From Conidiobolus incongruus B7586 (taxonomy: Eukaryota; Entomophthoromycota; Entomophthoromycetes; Entomophthorales; Conidiobolaceae): 17,149 nucleotides of DNA. The notes under the pieces were generated by a model. It had not been told where the DNA came from and searched no databases. It saw only the letters and a list, made by a program, of their open reading frames with translations. The stretch is from positions 1 through 17,149 of the forward strand of contig JNEM01011999.1 in the NCBI GenBank assembly GCA_000697335.1, read 5' to 3'. The position numbers were made by a program, and so were the translations under genes. Below, in pieces: positions 1 to 8,906 of the stretch (positions are counted from its first letter, which is position 1; each line of letters begins with the position of its first letter).

Positions 1-434
1 GTTTTACAACCACAATATTGATCTCTGATGGCCTACCTATTCCATCACTTCCCACTCAATCCAAAAGATGACTTTTTTCTCTATTCTACTTTACAAATAA
101 AACCTTATTTTCCTACTCAAAGCCCGCTTCCGAGCATACTCAAGGAGCCACCTATAGCTTCACTTGAGACATATTCCATTATTCATTCTACACCCATTCC
201 TATTGATATTCTGTGATTTTGCCTTCTTAGCATGTCAAATCCTCATACTGTCACTGCTGCTGCTGATTTAGTCACCCTCTTCAATGCCCCATTTAACAGT
301 AATCATGGTTGGATGGCTAGGGTACTGCTCATCAGTAACCTACCTCAGTTTGTAGGCAGCATGCTTCACAATCTGGTCTACAAAATGGCTGTGCCAGTGT
401 CCTCAATGAAGCTCAATGAGCTAATAGTCGGGAT
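1..434 (+). repeat. Left arm of a 5.8-kb-spaced inverted duplication
   Basis: Position i of this arm pairs with position 6669-i on the minus strand, with no gap. Positions 1-317 differ from the other arm at one base only (a synonymous C/A in the 62-codon frame). From 318 to about 430 I count about 19 differences in 113 bp. Homology ends near 430-436, inside the reading frame, and the sequence then becomes ordinary AT-rich DNA. The arm starts at the window edge, so its outer boundary is not visible. No terminal repeats or target-site duplications are seen, so this looks like a segmental inverted duplication rather than a transposon. Confidence 0.95.
28..216 (+). other. 62-codon open frame inside the left arm
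   Basis: This short frame starts with MAYLFHHFPLNP and ends in a TGA. An in-frame TGA at 19-21 lies just before the ATG. The same frame occurs at 6453-6641 on the minus strand, with a single synonymous difference. It is rich in Pro, Ser and Ile and shows no domain I recognise. Between its stop and the next ATG at 232 is a pyrimidine-rich stretch ending in TTAG, which looks like a 3' splice acceptor. The frame may therefore be an upstream ORF, an exon plus part of an intron, or chance. Identity between the arms is no evidence of coding, because the whole block is nearly identical. Confidence 0.3.
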
Positions 435-495
435 AAATCTTAACCAATTTATTTTCATAATTTTCTCTAGTTGTTTCACCAATATTGAATACTAA
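232..495 (+). pseudogene. Truncated left copy of duplicated membrane-protein-like gene
   Basis: The frame opens with MSNPHTVTAAADLV and reads 87 codons. About the first 66 codons (to base 430) are homologous to the right copy; the last 20 or so are AT-rich sequence unrelated to it (FIIFSSCFTN). In the right copy the matching point leads into a hydrophobic segment that is missing here. The gene therefore appears cut at the duplication breakpoint and is probably not functional. A TTAG acceptor-like site lies just before the ATG, so the true gene may have had an upstream exon. I do not recognise the family with certainty; see the right copy. Confidence 0.5.
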
Positions 496-1910
496 ATACT
501 TATAAAATATATCTGTATTAAATTTTTCTGATTACTATTAATTTTGTAGTCTAATATATATTTTCACATTACTTTTTTAAAAAATCGTGTATACACTCCC
601 TAATTCTTAATAATTTTTATCTCTAAATGATTAATTTTTTCTATTCCATAATATCTATATATTAACTTTATAATCCCTATCATTTTCAAACATAATTCTT
701 ATTATAAAATCAATTATTATATTAATAAAAATTAGTAAGTATAACTAGTATAATATATATATAGTTTTAATTTAATAAAATCATGAATCATTTAAGAAGA
801 ATATGGATACTACAGAAAGGTTAAAAGGATTTAAATATTAATTTTTATTGAAGTCCGAAGATAATTAATCTAATATATATAATAAATCAGCTTATTGCAA
901 CTGATACATAATATCCCATTTTTATATTGACTTGATAATTGAATATGTTAAGTATAAAAACATTTCATTAATTAAATACATTGAAGAATTAAAATTCTCT
1001 GAGAATGTAATTAAGGAGAAATATTAAAATTTCAATCTAAATTTTACTAAAATTAATAAATCTAAATATCAAATTATCTATTTAATTACATATTAAAGAA
1101 TAAATTGATAGTAATTTTTAACGCAATTTTCAAACAATTAAGTTTATTTTTATTTGTTTAAATTTTTCAATTTAGTCAACCATTAATCAAATGTTTAAAT
1201 TAATATTGGTGCTTTTTATTCATAACAAAACTTGAATAGTAAAATCCAGATTGTTTTAATGCATCAAATTATTTTTTAATCAATAATATCTGGAGTTAAA
1301 ATTTCAATTATTTTGAAATTATCAGTAATGTATTTAATTATAAACTAATGAAAAGATGATATCATGATATAATAATGAATATGTCGTTGTATTAGTAAAT
1401 AAAGTGAAGTTTATAAATAAAGGGATCTATTTATTTTGCATTATATAAATTAATTACTTCAAATATATTCATTTATTTAAGGAGAGTGATACAAATATAA
1501 ATAAAATTGATATATTTCGTAAAACATGGGGATAATTAGGGGGAGTAAATTGGGAATTTTATAAAAAGGGTAGAGAAAAAATATTTGATAAAAAGCCGTA
1601 TAATAATCTGATCCTTCATTTTAGCTCATTATGTCCTGATTAATGGTAAAGATCAGTATACCCGAGTGAGTTATGATATTAAATACATTATCGAAATATG
1701 ATAAATGATTAGATGAATATATAGATCTTTCACTAGATTAAAAGAAGTAACAGAAAAATCAACTAAGCCGAATGAGTTACCCAACTGGGTAAATGACAGA
1801 AATTAAAGATTTTTAAAGTAAGATTTAAGCCTATCAAATTGATAAAATAAAATTGAAAAAGTCTCCTAATACCGAATTAATACGGATTGGGGTTATAGTC
1901 CTAATTGGGA
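496..1910. other. AT-rich intergenic region with a 16-bp palindrome
   Basis: No gene is seen in this stretch: frames are short, and composition is mostly A and T with many homopolymer runs. From about 1600 the base composition becomes more mixed, as expected when approaching the promoter of the kelch gene. Positions 1778-1793 form a perfect 7-bp inverted repeat, TTACCCA-AC-TGGGTAA. A CCG-N8-CGG everted pair lies at about 1872-1885. Both could be transcription-factor sites for the downstream gene, but nothing here proves binding. Confidence 0.5.
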
Positions 1911-1913
1911 TAA

Positions 1914-1920
1914 TATATAA
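1914..1920 (+). promoter_or_regulatory. TATA-like box upstream of the kelch gene
   Basis: TATATAA followed by AGG stands out at the end of a stretch of mixed composition, about 250 bp before the start codon of the kelch gene. That leaves room for a transcription start and a long 5' leader. In DNA this AT-rich a TATATAA string is common, so the assignment rests on position and local context only. Confidence 0.3.
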
Positions 1921-2168
1921 AGGAATCAAGGTAGTTGTAGTTACTCTGATTTTCCTAACGATTTTTTCAAACATTTTTTATATAGGTTTTCATCTAATTA
2001 TCTATTTATTCTTTTTATAGTTAAATTGAAAATTTTTGGGTGACTTGGAATTAGTTTCAATATTTTTTTTAATTGTATTTTTATCTAGTAGTTCTTTATT
2101 GAAGGGTCCTATAGTGCGATTCTTTATATTTTAGTGAATTGAATTCATCCGTATTTCAAATTTATAAT

Positions 2169-3818
2169 ATGAACCTTTTATATACTTATCTTGTGTGGAT
2201 ATCTATTGTCAGTTGCTGGGATTCGCCTTCAGTGTTCAATCATTCTAGAGTATTTGGAACATGTATAATGACATCCACCAAACTATATTATTTAGTAGAC
2301 CGTTCTCTAGACCACCAATTTCAACTCAATGACACAAATAATCTTTGGTCCTTAGACTTCCAAAAGGATTTCAATATTGATGATAGGATATGGCAGCCTG
2401 AAAAATATTCAGGGTCCATTCAACCAATAGAGAACAGTCGTATAACAACAGATAAAGGAGACAGGATGTTTATTGTTACAAAGAAGGATGCCAAAAATAA
2501 TCAAACAGAAATGGTTATAAACTTATTTTCAATTCATGACGCTACTTGGTCCATAATCAATGCAAAAAACCAACCGCCCACACATTATCCTGAGACACGG
2601 ACTTTATACATAGGCGGAAAGAATAAGCTCCTAGTTATTGGGGGGTTTAATGGGGATTTAAAAAATGGCACAAATTCACTCAGCATATTTGACCTCACCA
2701 CAAATTCCTGGAGTTCACTACCGGATATGCAACCCCCGCGCGCCAATTATACAGTGAACTATATCAACAATACTATTTTTTTTATCGGCGGTGTCAATCC
2801 CATAGACAGGACATTGTATCCGCTTACACAAATAGTCAAATTCGACCTTTCAAAGAATCAATGGGGTCAGCTAGACCTTGATAATACCGATCCACCTCCA
2901 CCTAGAATCAATCATATGGCGGCAGTAAGCTATAACAATCTGTATCTCTATGGTGGAACTGACTTGAATGAGCGCACCTTTTTCAACGGGGTGTATTCGC
3001 TCGATTTCAACAAGAATAAATGGCTGAGATCTTCCACCAATGATTTAGAATATGAAGCACCTGTGACACGGGGATGTCTGGCTGGCTATGCAAACTATCT
3101 CGTGATTGCATACGGATATAATCAGATGGGAGGGGCTGGCACAAAGCTTATTGATGTTACTAACTGGACCATCGTGAACCAATATTCATACCAGACAGCT
3201 CAGAGCTATATAACGAAGATGGAGGAACTTAAAAAAGAATATAGCGAATATAAGCTAAGCAACATTGCTTACTGGGGCATTGGAATTGGTCTTTCTCTAG
3301 TTCTCAGCTTTTTACTCTATAGATGGTATAGAATTCGTAACAACAAATCATTGACTGAAAAACCTTTAGAGACTCTTCCCAACCAAAAATATCGAAATTA
3401 TCCTGCTTGGTTTAGAAGATTATTATACCCTAAACCCACAAGGACTCCTCCAATTATGCAGCTAATGCCAGTTTGGAGTGAGGCTAGTTTTCAATTCGAT
3501 AATGCCAGCCTCAAAGGAAATACTCGAAGTCTTTCAAGATTGTTTAGACTATCAGGTTTTGAGCCGGATAAAAATGAACTTGCATTTGGAATTACAGAAT
3601 GCATCCAGCCAGTAAAACCACCACAGGCGTTTCCATGTGGAATGAACCGCGGCCAGGAGGAAGTGTTGGAGGGTGCTACAGTATATGGATCGAATATGAA
3701 TTTCCACTCGACGGATTCTACAGATATGACATTTGCTGTAGTTCCAACGAATCGGGGTTCACATAGGGCCCTTTCCAAAGGCAGAGACTACTTTGACACC
3801 TCAACGAATTTCGATTAG
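2169..3818 (+). CDS. Kelch-repeat single-pass membrane protein
   Basis: An intronless gene for 549 residues. I take the ATG at 2169 rather than the in-frame TTG at 2139, because it gives a typical signal peptide (MNLLYTYLVWISIVSCW, about residues 1-17). Residues about 145-300 hold kelch blades: the IGG/YGG strands at about 157-159, 206-208 and 261-263 are each followed by a spaced Trp (NSW, NQW, NKW). N-glycosylation sequons sit at 24, 54, 111, 166, 193, 200 and 332. A short charged helix (about 345-361) precedes a membrane span (about 367-386, then RWYRIR). The last 160 residues form a cytoplasmic tail rich in Pro, Ser and basic residues. The expected topology is a type I protein with a beta-propeller outside the cell or in the secretory lumen. 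The ligand is unknown. No catalytic residues of galactose oxidase can be assigned, although the propeller is of that general kind. The gene looks intact. Confidence 0.9.
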   Translation: MNLLYTYLVWISIVSCWDSPSVFNHSRVFGTCIMTSTKLYYLVDRSLDHQFQLNDTNNLWSLDFQKDFNIDDRIWQPEKYSGSIQPIENSRITTDKGDRMFIVTKKDAKNNQTEMVINLFSIHDATWSIINAKNQPPTHYPETRTLYIGGKNKLLVIGGFNGDLKNGTNSLSIFDLTTNSWSSLPDMQPPRANYTVNYINNTIFFIGGVNPIDRTLYPLTQIVKFDLSKNQWGQLDLDNTDPPPPRINHMAAVSYNNLYLYGGTDLNERTFFNGVYSLDFNKNKWLRSSTNDLEYEAPVTRGCLAGYANYLVIAYGYNQMGGAGTKLIDVTNWTIVNQYSYQTAQSYITKMEELKKEYSEYKLSNIAYWGIGIGLSLVLSFLLYRWYRIRNNKSLTEKPLETLPNQKYRNYPAWFRRLLYPKPTRTPPIMQLMPVWSEASFQFDNASLKGNTRSLSRLFRLSGFEPDKNELAFGITECIQPVKPPQAFPCGMNRGQEEVLEGATVYGSNMNFHSTDSTDMTFAVVPTNRGSHRALSKGRDYFDTSTNFD

Positions 3819-4691
3819 TGGAATGATCTACGCGTATAATTCATCGGAAATCCAATGTAAATATTTTATTCATCATTATTTAATTCCCCAACTCAATTGT
3901 AATCAACTTGGATAATCGAATTTATGGAGATTATTCAGAGTTTCAGAATAGGATTAGCAAAGGAGTTTGGAGAAGTCAAAAATTGTTTTTAATTATTTTA
4001 ATTAATTATTTCGAAAAATAAAACCTCAAATAATATCAACTCAACTACATAATATTAGTTTCAATTTATTTCCATCCAGACGAATTTTAATATCCGATGA
4101 ATTTCCTAGTATAGCAATCATAACAATCTCAAAATAATATCTTGATTTTATATTTTAATTGTATAGTTTAGTCCAAAATTAAAATTGATTGATTAATTTA
4201 ACACTGGATATCAAGTTAAATGAAAATATCGAATCCTACAATGCTGATGCCAGTATTGGATAAGATAGATTCTAATTCTTTGTCTTTAAAATACCAAGTT
4301 AAGATTTGGTATTTGAATAGAATCCCAAATTCGGTAATATACTTATTTGAATTGTATAGACTATTAATTACAATGTATGTTGGTAATTTATTAAATCGAG
4401 TAATAGCAATTAGTCTAAAATATAACATTAAAATCTTAAATAAATTCTGTTCACCTTTTTAACTTTATAAGATGGTTTGAATAATTTTTTAGCAAGGTAA
4501 GGACTTGGCAAATTGTGATCAATTTTTTCCCTTCGTTCCTTTTCTTTATAGAGATTTTTGATATAGGTATATTAATCGCTTTTAAATTAACTGTAATCAC
4601 TCTTTTAGAATATAGTTTTTTTTCCTGAATAAACATATTTTGTTAATCATGATAATTTTAATATTTGATTTTTGATGAGTGTTACCTAAGG
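3819..4691. other. Intergenic, 3' side of the kelch and acidic genes
   Basis: This AT-rich stretch lies between the stop of the kelch gene (+) and the stop of the acidic gene (-), so both genes converge on it and it should hold their 3' ends. No clear gene is seen. Two weak coding-like patches are described separately: a frame at 4220-4462 (+) and a basic fragment at about 4428-4547 (-). Confidence 0.5.
4220..4462 (+). other. Weak 80-codon frame, perhaps a decayed F-box-like fragment
   Basis: The frame starts with MKISNPTMLMPVLDKI and contains Leu/Ile-rich helices (SLSLKYQVKIWYLNR). The arrangement of a Pro, an LDKI and an LSL-x-x-QVKIW stretch recalls F-box helices, but the match is loose. 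The opposite strand is also open across most of the same bases, so coding on either strand is uncertain. No promoter or splice signal helps decide. Confidence 0.18.
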
Positions 4692-5310
4692 TTAGTTAGA
4701 TTCTTGAATAATTTGATCATAATCAAGCGACATTTGCTGAAATCTATCCAATTCATCTTGAGTACTATATAAATAAAATCAATGAGTTAAAATTTATTGT
4801 AATAATAAAATATTTTATATTACGGGTTATAGGTATTATCTTGAATAGTTCTTTCTTGAATGGGATTTGTGACTTCTTTGGCTTTAGTTGAAATGACTTG
4901 TGCTGGCAAATTCGAAAATAATCTAAATATCTACAAATCATTGTTCAAAATGAATTTAATCTATGTCAATTTTGATATTTACCATAGGTGAATTTGAAGC
5001 TTCATTTTCATTGATTTCGTTTTCTAATAATATGATATATGAATAACAATTCAAAAATATATAATATTATTTAAGTACCTATAGAAGCCTCAACTTCTTG
5101 TGCGTCGTTTAATGTCTCTTCAATTTGAAATAAACTCATTTTCATTAACTGATCTAGTTGTCTTTGACCATTTTGATCAAATTCTTCACCCGAGTCAGAG
5201 CTTTCGTCTTTGAATAAATCTGCTCTATTTGTTATTTTGACTTCGTTTTGTTTTTTATTCTCATTATAGTGAATCTGTATTATAATTTCTCCATTGATAA
5301 TAAATTGATA
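4692..5310 (-). CDS. Acidic four-exon gene of unknown function (5' end unresolved)
   Basis: Four exons join in frame through GT-AG introns: 5079-5310 (5' limit open), 4983-5023, 4824-4930 and 4692-4764, with introns of 55, 52 and 59 nt. Together they give about 150 codons, stopping with TAA at 4692-4694. The protein has an acidic stretch (DESSDSGEEFDQ), a probable helix with DQLMKMSLFQIEETL, then IFRLFSNLPAQV and a C-terminal helix TQDELDRFQQMSLDYDQ. No ATG begins the first exon before an in-frame TGA at 5311-5313, so at least one upstream exon is missing, or the start lies internally at the MKM. I cannot name the family; the FRLFS motif faintly recalls a fungal domain of unknown function (DUF2011 type). 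The phase-consistent exons and non-random protein argue for a real gene. Function is unknown; nuclear or cytosolic, as no signal or membrane segment is seen. Confidence 0.55.
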
Positions 5311-6018
5311 TCAATCTCTAATTAATATAAATCATAAGTAACATTCTTATTTTGATGGGAAATCACAATCTACATTTGAATATTAGTTCTTTAATGATCT
5401 ATCTATTAAAACTCTGATAGAGACTATCAATACAATATTAAAGGTTACTTTTTAGAATATTGTAATTATTCATAAAATAACTTGGTTGGTGAGCAAATAT
5501 AGTGGTTATAGAAGAAATTATCTTTAAAAATATTATCAAATATTCAAATTATTAACAACCAATACCATGTTTAATAATATCATTACGTTTGTAATAATCA
5601 TTAAATTAGATATTTAATGCAAAATATTAATTGCTTCTGATATTTATATTCAATATAAAACGTAATTTTTCAATTTATAAACTATAAATTATAATACTGC
5701 GATAATAACAATTTGACAAATTAAATCTAATATGTAAAAAACACAATGTAGCAAAATGAAGAAAAATAATAGAAAGGATATTGATTAAAAATAATGATTG
5801 ATAAAATATAATACAAAATAAAATATGTAGAAAAATACAAAATGAAATTTACATTTAATCCAAATTTAAGAATACAGAATTTCATCCTTTATAATAGTTA
5901 AATCAAAATCTATAGAGAATGTGACAGATTTGGCCCCATTTCTCCTAAGTCTCATAACATTCTACCAATAGAATCATATCACAATCAAAGGACTCTATTT
6001 CAATACTAGTATTATTGT
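5311..6018. other. AT-rich intergenic region
   Basis: It lies between the acidic gene (-) and the right-arm pseudogene (-), and should contain the missing first exon(s) and promoter of the acidic gene. Short ATG-started frames exist on the minus strand, but none joins the 5079-5310 exon in phase with good splice sites. I see no other feature. Confidence 0.4.
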
Positions 6019-6437
6019 TTAAATATCATCTTTGGTACAATAACTAAGCTTTGGCTTGTTATCGTGCACAATATCTACAATAAACATTATACATGCTCTT
6101 GACATATTTCTGTTTACTAGTAACCTACCTATCATTGTACAATACAGTTCTAGTTGTGCGGGTTATGGATTAGTAACAACTCCCAATAGATCATGATTTC
6201 AGCGGTAATGCCACTGAGAGCTGTGACAGAGAATACCACGATTATTAGCTCATTGAGCGTCATTGAGTATACTGAAACAGCCATTGTGCAGGCCAGATTG
6301 TGAAGCATGCTGTCTACAAACTTAGGTAAGTTATCAATGTTCAGTTCCCTGGCCATCCAACCATGATTACTGTTAAATGGGGCATTGAAGAGGGTGACTA
6401 AATCAGCAGCAGCAGTGACAGTATGAGGATTTGACAT
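6019..6437 (-). pseudogene. Right copy of duplicated membrane-protein-like gene, frameshifted
   Basis: This starts with MSNPHTVTAAADLV like the left copy but continues further. After NELIIVVFSV it runs into a hydrophobic span ending IMIYWELLLIHNPHN, where the frame closes at 6150. In the neighbouring frame the sequence continues as LELYCTMIGRLLVNRNMSRA, then CIMFIVDIV, to a TAA at 6019-6021. The two hydrophobic segments either side of a short polar loop look like the first membrane hairpin of a multi-span protein. The order span, IYW, short loop, L-E-L, span is reminiscent of the TM1-TM2 part of rhodopsin-like receptors, but this is a resemblance only. One frame change near 6147-6155 and the lack of later spans suggest a broken, partial copy; an unseen exon structure is the alternative. 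Confidence 0.45.
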
Positions 6438-6668
6438 GCTAAGAAGGCAAAATCACAGAATATCAATAGGAATTGGTGTAGAATGAATAATGGAATATGT
6501 CTCAAGTGAAGCTATAGGTGGCTCCTTGAGTATGCTCGGAAGCGGGCTTTGAGTAGGAAAATAAGGTTTTATTTGTAAAGTAGAATAGAGAAAAAAGTCA
6601 TCTTTTGGATTGAGTGGGAAGTGATGGAATAGGTAGGCCATCAGAGATCAATATTGTGGTTGTAAAAC
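6235..6668 (-). repeat. Right arm of the inverted duplication
   Basis: Reverse complement of the left arm. Its outer 317 bp match the left arm with one difference; the inner 113 bp or so match at about 83%. The outer end at 6668 is set only by the window edge on the left side, so the true arm may extend further toward the tRNA gene. The 62-codon frame recurs here at 6453-6641 (-) with identical protein sequence. The arms enclose the kelch gene and the acidic gene. Confidence 0.95.
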
Positions 6669-6818
6669 ATGTAGAAATTGTGATATCAAGAGTTTATAGC
6701 CTTATTCACAACTGGTAGTGATTATTTATATGGCTTAATTGGGCTGATTGATGATTTGGTAGTGATTTTTGAGTGAGAAAAGGTATCAATTGGATAACAA
6801 TTGTGAGATAAAAAATAA
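6669..6818. other. Spacer between inverted-repeat arm and tRNA-Glu
   Basis: This 150-bp spacer contains a short direct repeat of a GGTAGTGATT unit (about 6714-6723 and 6759-6768). No coding frame is seen. It is either flanking DNA of the tRNA gene or a continuation of the duplicated block that cannot be tested inside this window. Confidence 0.4.
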
Positions 6819-6890
6819 TCCGATATGGTCCAGTGGTTAGGATTTCTCGCTCTCACCGAGACGGCCAGGGTTCGATTCCCTGTATCGGAG
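6819..6890 (+). tRNA. tRNA-Glu (anticodon CTC)
   Basis: The sequence folds as a complete 72-nt cloverleaf without an intron. The acceptor arms are TCCGATA (6819-6825) and TATCGGA (6883-6889) with discriminator G at 6890. The D-arm is GTCC/GGAT, the anticodon stem TCTCG/CGAGA encloses CTCTCAC with anticodon CTC, and the T-arm is CAGGG/CCCTG around TTCGATT. Internal RNA polymerase III promoters are present as an A box (TGGTCCAGTGG) and a B box (GGTTCGATTCC). CTC reads GAG codons. CCA is not encoded, as expected for a eukaryotic nuclear tRNA gene. Confidence 0.97.
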
Positions 6891-6894
6891 AATC

Positions 6895-6899
6895 TTTTT
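6895..6899 (+). terminator. RNA polymerase III T-run terminator
   Basis: A TTTTT run starts five bases after the tRNA 3' end, the usual distance and form for RNA polymerase III termination. Confidence 0.85.
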
Positions 6900-8090
6900 G
6901 TCTTAGTTATCTCTTTTCATTCAATTCAGTTATTTGTTTGTTACATATTTATCAATATATTTCATCAATTTTATATATTTAATATATCAAAATTCTCGTT
7001 TGGTTACTTTCTATCAAACTACAAATTTTTATTCTTTCATCAATACAAATGTAGAATGCAAAGGGCATTTTAATTAGGATATGCATAGTTACTATTCAAA
7101 TTTATTATATTACATATACATCAGAGTAATAGTTTATATATTAAAATTGAATTAATGTAAGTTTGAATATTCATTTTATCATTATTTTAAAATAGTTTAT
7201 TTGGTTTGTATATACTAGAAACGAATAATTTGTTAAAATGTATCACATAGAATATCCTCATTTTCGATTCATTAATTCTTTTATATTTTAAAAAATATAT
7301 AAATGTATGATATGAATTCAAATCCAGTGCAAATATTATTTAACAATAAACTAATTTGAAATTTTATAATCATGATTTTAATTTTAAATAGTATTAAATA
7401 ATATGTCAGTGAAAGAAATTGAAAATTTTGAATTGATAATATAAATGTTAAAAAATAATTTAAGATATTATAAAATAATCCAATAGATGTACGAACTAAA
7501 AAATAGCTATATTATTGCGTTTTAGCTACGATATAGAATATTCAAGTAATCTTTTACCAAAAATTTATACTGTTTTGATTTTATGATATTGACAACATTT
7601 TTACAATCAAATATTTTTTCATTAAATAATTCATTTAAATTTTAGTTCCAGTATGTGATTTCGATGAAATTTATATAGTTATATAATTATATTTACAGTT
7701 AAATTATTTTAGTATTTATTTATTCGAACAAATCTGATCTTATGAAAATGGTAGTTGAATTTATAATCAAAATTTTATATCCTCTAAATTATTTAAATTC
7801 GAAATTATACAATAGAGTACTTAAATTTTTATATGTGAATATACAACCTAATATATATCTAGTATTAAAATAAATATTAATTTACATTGATTTGAGTATA
7901 TATTTTATAAATTTGAATATGTTATTATTTCGAATCAAACAACATTTGAATATATTTCATTTATTTATATTTATTTTATCTTTTTCCCATTTATTTATGT
8001 TTTTATTTAAAGCCATTAAAATATATTAACAATTTTATTTAAAATTTATAATCAAAGTGAGAACTAGTATTAATTTGTTATATAAATTTA
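6900..8090. other. AT-rich intergenic region
   Basis: No gene, RNA or repeat is seen. Composition is strongly AT with short frames in all six phases. The apparent frame running out of the tRNA gene (6825-7073, +) begins at a non-ATG triplet within the tRNA and is not a gene. Confidence 0.6.
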
Positions 8091-8906
8091 ATGGGATATA
8101 TAAAACTATCATTTCTTGAATGGTAAACGCTAAATATATTGTATTTACTATTCTTCTATGGCGGATACGGCGTAGTATTTAATTATAAATGGTGATTATC
8201 GATGATAATTGTATTGGTATCATAAATTTATCTATATTGGGGTGGTGCTAATAAAATCAAATATCTTGAATTATACACTTAAAATATTTAGTACAAAGTT
8301 ACTTTTATTATTTTATAGCACCTGCGCATTTTGAGCGGTTTTTATATATTCCAGAACATATAAATTTTACAAGGTATCCAATAGCATGACCTCAGGTTAT
8401 GTAGTGGTGCATGCTGGATTAGTTATACTCAATCATATATATTTTCTTACTAGCTATTACAAAGAATTATTACAGGGATGGCAAGTTAAGGTATGCTATA
8501 CTGTCAATTTTGTCAATTTTATTGCTCAATGTGGTTGAAATATATTTTATCTCTTTACAATCGGATTGAGTAAAAAGATGGTCAATTTGATTGTTGTAGC
8601 TGCTGAGAATAATGCGACACATTAACTGTGGTTTCTGAATGCTTTTTAACAATATGTATTCTACCACTTATTACTAAATTGGTCAATAGATCAATATCTG
8701 ATACATTTCGTTCGATCTCCATTAAAGTAGTAATTACCATGATATCCCTGGGGTCTTTGGATATAATTGTAATCTATTGGGAATATAGTGGAAGAGAGAG
8801 TACAGTGTATTTTACCGAACCGGTATTACTATCATTTAAATTTTTAGTCGAGTTATTAGTATTAAGTCACTGTAAAAGGATATTGGGAATAACATATCAT
8901 TTTTAA
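8091..8906 (+). pseudogene. Decayed multi-span membrane protein gene
   Basis: Coding-like sequence runs through this block but is interrupted. From ATG 8091 one frame gives hydrophobic stretches (NILYLLFFYGGYGVVFNYKW, then YLYWGGANKIKYLELYT) broken by stops at 8124, 8193, 8223 and 8280. A TTTATAG acceptor-like site at 8312-8318 is followed by PAHFERFLYIPEH. From 8386 the frame reads YVVVHAGLVILNHIYFLTSY, then a stop at 8536, then NIFYLFTIGLSKKMVNLIVV to a stop at 8623. A frame change near 8623-8628 leads into CFLTICILPLI, VVITMISLGSLDIIVIYWEY and LLSFKFLVELLVLSHCKRI, ending at 8906. At least six hydrophobic spans remain in order, so this was a polytopic membrane protein. I do not recognise the family. 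Sequence quality aside, the number of breaks says pseudogene. Its last stop faces the SF3A1 3' end 250 bp away. Confidence 0.55.

Noticed and set aside
2139-2168. Longer kelch frame starting at TTG 2139
   Set aside because: It is not an ATG, and starting there would bury the signal peptide that begins at the ATG at 2169.
3491-3778. 95-codon minus-strand frame inside the kelch gene
   Set aside because: It is a shadow of the tail of the kelch protein; it has no domain and no splice or promoter signal.
4428-4547. Basic minus-strand fragment with LPSPYLAKKLFKPSYK just past the acidic gene stop
   Set aside because: It looks protein-like, but no acceptor or upstream exon joins it in phase, and the acidic gene already stops at 4692. 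It may be a remnant or an alternative last exon.
1-6668. A transposon with long terminal inverted repeats
   Set aside because: The arms carry gene-like sequence, the interior holds ordinary host genes, and no transposase or target duplication is visible.
6825-7073. 82-codon frame starting within the tRNA
   Set aside because: The tRNA cloverleaf explains the first 66 bases; the rest is AT-rich and hydrophobic by composition.
8470-8667. 65-codon minus-strand frame
   Set aside because: The plus strand here carries the hydrophobic core of the decayed membrane gene; the minus frame is its shadow.
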